Origin: an uncultured Bacteroidales bacterium
Lineage (GTDB): Bacteria > Bacteroidota > Bacteroidia > Bacteroidales > Bacteroidaceae
Assembly (NCBI GenBank): GCA_937995875.1
Contig: CALKIW010000013.1
Location: forward strand, 1 to 9,888
Reading direction: 5' to 3'
Length of the DNA: 9,888 nt
The position numbers were made by a program, and so were the translations under genes. Numbering within the stretch: the stretch's first letter is position 1; each line of letters begins with the position of its first letter. Shown piece by piece: positions 6,508 through 9,888 of this stretch. The notes below the pieces were generated by a model. The model ran no database searches. It had not been told where the DNA came from and was given only the letters and a program-made list of their open reading frames with translations.

Positions 6508-7571
6508 TGTAAAGACGATTTAATAAAACGAATACTTTCCTTCCTAAGCTGATCGATATTATTATCAACCATAAGATAATCTACTTCATCAAGATAATAA
6601 ATATTATTGATAGAATGTGGAAGAATTCCTAATACAACATTAATAAGTGATTGAATCCTTGTATTACCGCGATGAGAGTTTTCGATGCAGATAATTTTCT
6701 TATGAAAAATCAGAGAGAATACCGTTCCATGAAAAGAATCTGTGATAACATACTCTGCATTTTTAATAATATTTAGCCATGAAACTATATTACGTTTGAA
6801 GACTGGTTGTAAAATACAAGGAAGTTTATTTATCATTTTGTTAGCGGAGGACGCAGAAATTACAGAAAGTTTGTATTTTGTTGCGTATTCCTTTATAATT
6901 CGATTAGACTGTTCACTTTCATCCAAAATATAAGTAGCAATGTATCGTTTAGTTCGTTTCTTTAACTTGAAAATTCTAATATAATCATTCGCACTTAGCA
7001 GGAGTGTTGGATCTAAAACTAACTGGGACTCTACATTAAAATATGACTTACATAAATCAATGGCGGAATTTTCGCGAACAGAAATTCTATTAAAGTTGCT
7101 AAGCAGTCTTTTCACAACAGGGATGTTCACAGTTGGATTTGGATCATCCCATCCTTTGATGCCAAATGAAGCCGCATATGCAATTTTCTTTATTGTCTTC
7201 TTAGTAACAAAGTCGAGAAAAAAATTGTAACCTGCGCCAAGAACATATCTTAATCTCCAAACTTGATCGCTGCCAACAATAAAAGCAGCATATCCCTTAT
7301 CATTTAATTTTAACATCTGCTCTTGTGAAGAAAGGATAGAGGTCTTTGGGATGTACCGATCAATAAACTTCGCAAACTTATATAATATCAGCTTCCGAAA
7401 TAATAATCTCTTAAATTTATAGAACAAAGATGAATTCTTTGAATTCCAACGTCTGTTGATATATTCTGCCTGATATCCAATGCTATTAATAGTATATACT
7501 AATGCAAAACACTGGAGTATTCCCCCATAATTTGAAGATAGAGGTAAGGTTAAGATGCCTATTTTTTTCAT
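6504..7571 (-). CDS. Polysaccharide pyruvyl transferase-family protein
   Basis: This is a 355-residue GT-B-like protein of the PS_pyruv_trans (CsaB/WcaK) family, which transfers pyruvate from phosphoenolpyruvate to sugars as a ketal. Family landmarks are MKKIGILTLPLSSNYGGILQ at the N-terminus, VGSDQVWR (99-106), AYAASFG (131-137), ISVRENSAI (163-171), LDPTLLL (186-192), and ITDSFHGTVFSLIF (276-289) with the conserved Ser-Phe-His281-Gly. The subgroup with NYGGILQ and GSDQVW commonly sits beside FrhB-like iron-sulfur proteins in polysaccharide loci, as here. Whether that subgroup truly adds pyruvate is not established to my knowledge. Its ATG overlaps the original stop of the FrhB-like gene (ATGA, 7568-7571). 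A premature TGA upstream should now end translation 174 bp before this start, which may lower its expression. Confidence 0.9.
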   Translation of the reverse strand: MKKIGILTLPLSSNYGGILQCFALVYTINSIGYQAEYINRRWNSKNSSLFYKFKRLLFRKLILYKFAKFIDRYIPKTSILSSQEQMLKLNDKGYAAFIVGSDQVWRLRYVLGAGYNFFLDFVTKKTIKKIAYAASFGIKGWDDPNPTVNIPVVKRLLSNFNRISVRENSAIDLCKSYFNVESQLVLDPTLLLSANDYIRIFKLKKRTKRYIATYILDESEQSNRIIKEYATKYKLSVISASSANKMINKLPCILQPVFKRNIVSWLNIIKNAEYVITDSFHGTVFSLIFHKKIICIENSHRGNTRIQSLINVVLGILPHSINNIYYLDEVDYLMVDNNIDQLRKESIRFIKSSLQ

Positions 7572-7744
7572 GTTCTTTGTAGAATTCTCTTTATTACATT
7601 CAAAATCTTCATCTTTAACAATAGCTTGATTGTTAAATTTCTTATTTGTTGGGAAAAGCTATAAGAAGAACATTTCCATAACAACTTTATTATATTATCT
7701 TCATTAACTTCTTGAAAGAAAACAGACCTGTTCTTATTTATTTT
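7568..7744 (-). pseudogene. Detached C-terminal tail of the FrhB-like gene (58 codons after the premature TGA)
   Basis: In the same frame as the FrhB-like gene, directly after its TGA, the sequence reads KINKNRSVFFQEVNED and continues without a stop through a basic, leucine-rich stretch (LLWKCSSYSFS, IKLLLKMKIL) to a TGA at 7570-7568. That final TGA forms an ATGA with the start of the pyruvyl transferase gene, as at the other tight junctions of the operon. Family members typically have NPA/S...S...NRxxFF at this point and total about 400 residues; with the tail this protein would have 406. So this stretch is the former 3' end of the gene, not a spacer. There is no likely internal start for it. 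Confidence 0.85.
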
Positions 7745-8788
7745 TCATGATTGATGTACTGCCGGATTTGACATGTACGACTTGGAATAATCAATCAATA
7801 CAGACTGGATCTTAGGATCCTCTGATAATTTTAGGGGGTCTCTAAAAGTATAAACCAAACTGACACCTTTATCATCATTTTTTGGAAAAAAATGTTCCGT
7901 TCCCCATAAATCGGCCAAAGCATAATCAGCCTGATTCACAAAAGATTTAAAATGACATTCATAGCAACAGGGTCTTAAGGTCAAGTTTCTGATAAACGCA
8001 CGAAGATAGGGATTCTTATTATGTGTCTCAAAACATCTTGTTATATTGTCCTTTCCACGAATTCCCCCACAAAGCAAATATGATAAGCCAAAGTTCTTCC
8101 AGCCCATTTCACTCTTATCTCTGAAGTTGATAGATGAAATAGCTAATGCTTCCATTTGCAACTGTCTATTAAACAAAGATAATTGCTTAGACAAATACAT
8201 TCTCCAGATTAATGGCGAAGGAACCCCATGGCATATCACTTCAACCAAGATGAGATTATTGTAGTCGCGTCCTAAAAAGAATTTCAATCCTGCTATTTGG
8301 CATGGAGTTCCACTAAAAAGAACGGTACGTCCATTTTTAAGAAAATCCTTAGCTTTCTTATACGAAGATTGTATCTCGCTTTGCACATATTTCGACCCCT
8401 GCAATTTAGATATGTCTTTCTCTCTATCAATGAAATTATGTACTACATTCCATTGTGCATCAAACATAGCGCCAAAAACAACGCCTTTGTCATCCAATAC
8501 TTTTTTGGCTAAACTGTAAAACACACCGCCAGAAGAGCTGCTATGTCTTATTTTATCGTCATGATTAATGCAAGCTAACGTTTTAGGAGGCTCAGAGACA
8601 GAGGAATGCTTTATATTAATTATCGGACATACATTTTCGCATCTGTGACAATTAATACATACAGACGTATCGATAGTTGGATAGCAAAATCCTTCCTCAT
8701 CGGGAGTCATCCTTATGCATTTTACTGGGCATGCCTGAGAACAAGCAGAGCATCCACAGCAATCGACTTTATCTTGTATTTCTATCAT
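7745..8788 (-). CDS. FrhB/FdhB-like coenzyme F420 hydrogenase beta-subunit family protein, cut short by an in-frame TGA
   Basis: This is a 347-residue iron-sulfur protein of the FrhB_FdhB family. Two 4Fe-4S motifs are clear from the chosen start: Cys10, 13, 16, 20 followed by Pro, and Cys44, 47, 50, 54 followed by Pro. HSSSSGGVF (82-90), FSGTPCQIAGLK (158-169), VEVICHGVPSP (182-192), PCCYECHFK (273-281) and ADYALADLWG (287-296) are the family's flavin and cluster-binding signatures. I use the ATG at 8788, not the upstream ATG at 8827, because it overlaps the acyltransferase stop as ATGA and starts at the family N-terminus. Translation ends at TGA 7747-7745, but the same frame stays open for another 58 codons of family-like sequence. 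F420 itself is not implied. In polysaccharide loci these proteins are presumed to act in a redox step together with the adjacent PPT-family enzyme, and their chemistry is unknown. The domain core is intact, so partial function is possible. Confidence 0.88.
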   Translation of the reverse strand: MIEIQDKVDCCGCSACSQACPVKCIRMTPDEEGFCYPTIDTSVCINCHRCENVCPIINIKHSSVSEPPKTLACINHDDKIRHSSSSGGVFYSLAKKVLDDKGVVFGAMFDAQWNVVHNFIDREKDISKLQGSKYVQSEIQSSYKKAKDFLKNGRTVLFSGTPCQIAGLKFFLGRDYNNLILVEVICHGVPSPLIWRMYLSKQLSLFNRQLQMEALAISSINFRDKSEMGWKNFGLSYLLCGGIRGKDNITRCFETHNKNPYLRAFIRNLTLRPCCYECHFKSFVNQADYALADLWGTEHFFPKNDDKGVSLVYTFRDPLKLSEDPKIQSVLIDYSKSYMSNPAVHQS

Positions 8789-9822
8789 AATCTGTTTCCT
8801 AATAATACATTTAAAAATGCCGGACAAGCCTTTTTCATAACCTCATATAATATGCTCCCCAAGATTAATGTCGTAATTACTATTATTAGATAAGAAAACA
8901 AAGGTAATGAACTTGAGCAATACTTTTCTACAATATTCCTTACAATATGAATCAGAAGCATATGAGATAAATAAATGAAGAAGAAAAACTTATAAAACCT
9001 ATGAAGTAAATTAGAAAAACTATCAAAAAAATTATTCTTATAAATAAAATAAATTGAATATACTCCTGACAATATGATTATCTTAGTGATAAATGTAAAA
9101 ATTGCAAGCCCCCTCTCCCAACCATAAGAGGTAGTGCCCCAGCCTATTACAAAACAACTAATAACAAAAATTGATAATATAAGATAAGCAATATTAGAAT
9201 GAAGATGAATAACTTCAAATATATTTTTTGAGACTATAAAATAACCGATAACTATAAAAAAGAGACACTCAATATGAGGATTGGTAGTAGTAAACCAAAC
9301 GAAGGATAAGACCAACGTAAATAAGCATCCAAGAATTCTGCATTTAAGAATCACATGTATTACTGGTGCAAAAAGATACGCAATAAATAAATCTCTAATA
9401 AACCACAATGCAGGATTAAAAGGGAAAATAAATAGCTTTGAAAGGAACTTAGAGATAGTCCAATTTTCAATTATATCCTCTGGAGAATAAAATGCCCTTA
9501 AAGAATTAATTTGTTGAGAAAGAAGATATATAAAAATATATAAGAGTATGGTGAGTAAATAGGGAATGGCAAGCGAAAAGAATCTCCGTCTAATTTTCCT
9601 TACATAATTATCTTTGACAGAAAAGTCCCTGAAAAAAAGAATGCTTGATATCAAAAAAAACACAGGTACTGCAATCCTGGTAAAACCATAAAAAATCGTA
9701 TTTAAAAAAAATTGAGCATACAAAATCTTTGTTTGTACTATACTATGCATCAATACTATCAGAATGATACATAATGAATTCATCTCTGTTATCTTTCTAC
9801 TTGCTGAATTTGATATATACAT
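8785..9822 (-). CDS. Membrane O-acyltransferase (acyltransferase family 3, OafA/WecH-like)
   Basis: This is a 345-residue integral membrane acyltransferase expected to acetylate the polysaccharide using acyl-CoA. The first membrane segment contains NSLCIILIVLMHS with the conserved His26. RIAVPVFFLISSILFF (49-64) matches the (R)xxVPxFFxISG motif. KIRRRFFSLAIPYLL (76-90) is the typical basic loop, ALWFIRDLFIAYLFAPVI (138-155) matches the family LWFL...P segment, and FFFIYLSHMLLIH (280-292) is the usual last-helix motif. About ten membrane segments are present. I choose the ATG at 9822 because it places a short cytoplasmic leader before helix 1. A GTG at 9849 is in frame but lies inside the IS terminal repeat and would add nine foreign residues. 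Its stop overlaps the FrhB-like start as ATGA. Being the first gene after the IS, it is probably separated from the operon's original promoter. Confidence 0.87.
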   Translation of the reverse strand: MYISNSASRKITEMNSLCIILIVLMHSIVQTKILYAQFFLNTIFYGFTRIAVPVFFLISSILFFRDFSVKDNYVRKIRRRFFSLAIPYLLTILLYIFIYLLSQQINSLRAFYSPEDIIENWTISKFLSKLFIFPFNPALWFIRDLFIAYLFAPVIHVILKCRILGCLFTLVLSFVWFTTTNPHIECLFFIVIGYFIVSKNIFEVIHLHSNIAYLILSIFVISCFVIGWGTTSYGWERGLAIFTFITKIIILSGVYSIYFIYKNNFFDSFSNLLHRFYKFFFFIYLSHMLLIHIVRNIVEKYCSSSLPLFSYLIIVITTLILGSILYEVMKKACPAFLNVLLGNRL

Positions 9823-9836
9823 TGGAGATACTTTTA

Positions 9837-9868
9837 CACTAGTGTCCACTTAAATACTTTAACATTCG
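9837..9868 (-). repeat. 32-bp terminal inverted repeat, right copy
   Basis: This is the inverted partner of 20-51, with 31 of 32 positions identical. It lies 14 bp upstream of the chosen ATG of the membrane acyltransferase and contains an in-frame GTG (9849-9847). Confidence 0.85.
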
Positions 9869-9888
9869 GCTTTGCTTACTGATTGTAA
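9837..9888. mobile_element. End of an insertion sequence (outer part lies beyond the window), right edge
   Basis: From 9837 outward the sequence matches the left-edge repeat for 32 bases in inverted orientation (CACTAGTGTCCACTTAAAT onward) and then diverges. It therefore looks like the opposite end of the same element type. If so, the two flanking copies are in direct orientation relative to each other. About 51-52 bases of the repeat are visible at each edge, which is also what one expects where a short-read assembly stops at a repeated IS. Confidence 0.7.

Noticed and set aside
7572..7744. Regulatory spacer between the FrhB-like and pyruvyl transferase genes
   Set aside because: The whole stretch is open in the FrhB-like frame with family-like sequence, so it is the former gene end.
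7745..7747. Selenocysteine or a reassigned TGA codon in the FrhB-like gene
   Set aside because: Several genes in the same operon end in TGA within ATGA overlaps, so TGA is a stop here. The position is not a known Sec site and no selenocysteine-insertion hairpin was recognised just after it.
9823..9849. GTG at 9849 as the true start of the acyltransferase
   Set aside because: It lies in the IS terminal repeat and would encode non-family residues; the ATG at 9822 gives a normal leader before helix 1.
1..9888. CRISPR array, tRNA, rRNA, phage or toxin-antitoxin genes
   Set aside because: No spaced direct repeats, RNA gene signatures or such protein families were seen; coding sequence fills nearly the whole window.

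Overview
The window is an internal piece of a bacterial surface-polysaccharide (capsule or O-antigen type) gene cluster. It is AT-rich, and every gene lies on the minus strand, so transcription runs from about 9822 down to 35. The short spacers, the lack of clear Shine-Dalgarno sites, one TAnnTTTG-type -7 box, and a serial set of glycosyltransferases, acetyltransferases and a pyruvyl-transferase/FrhB pair point to a member of the Bacteroidales (Bacteroides, Phocaeicola, Parabacteroides or Prevotella-like). This is inference; no housekeeping or taxonomic marker is present.

Layout in transcription order (right to left): a membrane O-acyltransferase (9822-8785); an FrhB-like iron-sulfur protein cut by an in-frame TGA (8788-7745, with its conserved tail continuing to 7568); a polysaccharide pyruvyl transferase-family protein (7571-6504); a Wzy-like polymerase (6507-5326); two GT4 glycosyltransferases (5354-4194 and 4197-2992); a hexapeptide acetyltransferase (2899-2324); a short spacer with a possible promoter; a WcaF-like acetyltransferase broken by a one-base frameshift in a T8 tract (2227-1666); a split PssD/Alg14 plus PssE/Alg13 glycosyltransferase pair (1682-751); and a GT2 glycosyltransferase whose 3' end is cut off (754-35). 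Six gene junctions are ATGA start/stop overlaps and two more genes overlap by 17-29 bp, so this was built as one translationally coupled operon.

The genes would work together as follows. The GT2, the PssD/E pair and the two GT4 enzymes add sugars to a lipid-linked repeat unit. Acetyl and possibly ketal-pyruvate groups are added by the two hexapeptide enzymes, the membrane acyltransferase and the PPT/FrhB pair. The Wzy-like protein polymerises the units. The flippase, the initiating phosphoglycosyltransferase, the nucleotide-sugar genes and any regulator are not in this window.

The most striking structure is at the edges. A 32-bp sequence (20-51) recurs inverted at 9837-9868 with 31 of 32 identities, and beyond it the outer sequences differ. 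These look like the two different ends of one insertion-sequence type, with copies lying just outside the window on both sides. The left copy truncates the GT2 gene and supplies its stop codon. The right copy sits about 14 bp before the acyltransferase start. With the frameshift and the nonsense codon, about 10 kb carries four apparent lesions, suggesting a decaying or switched-off polysaccharide locus. The two point lesions need read-level checking.
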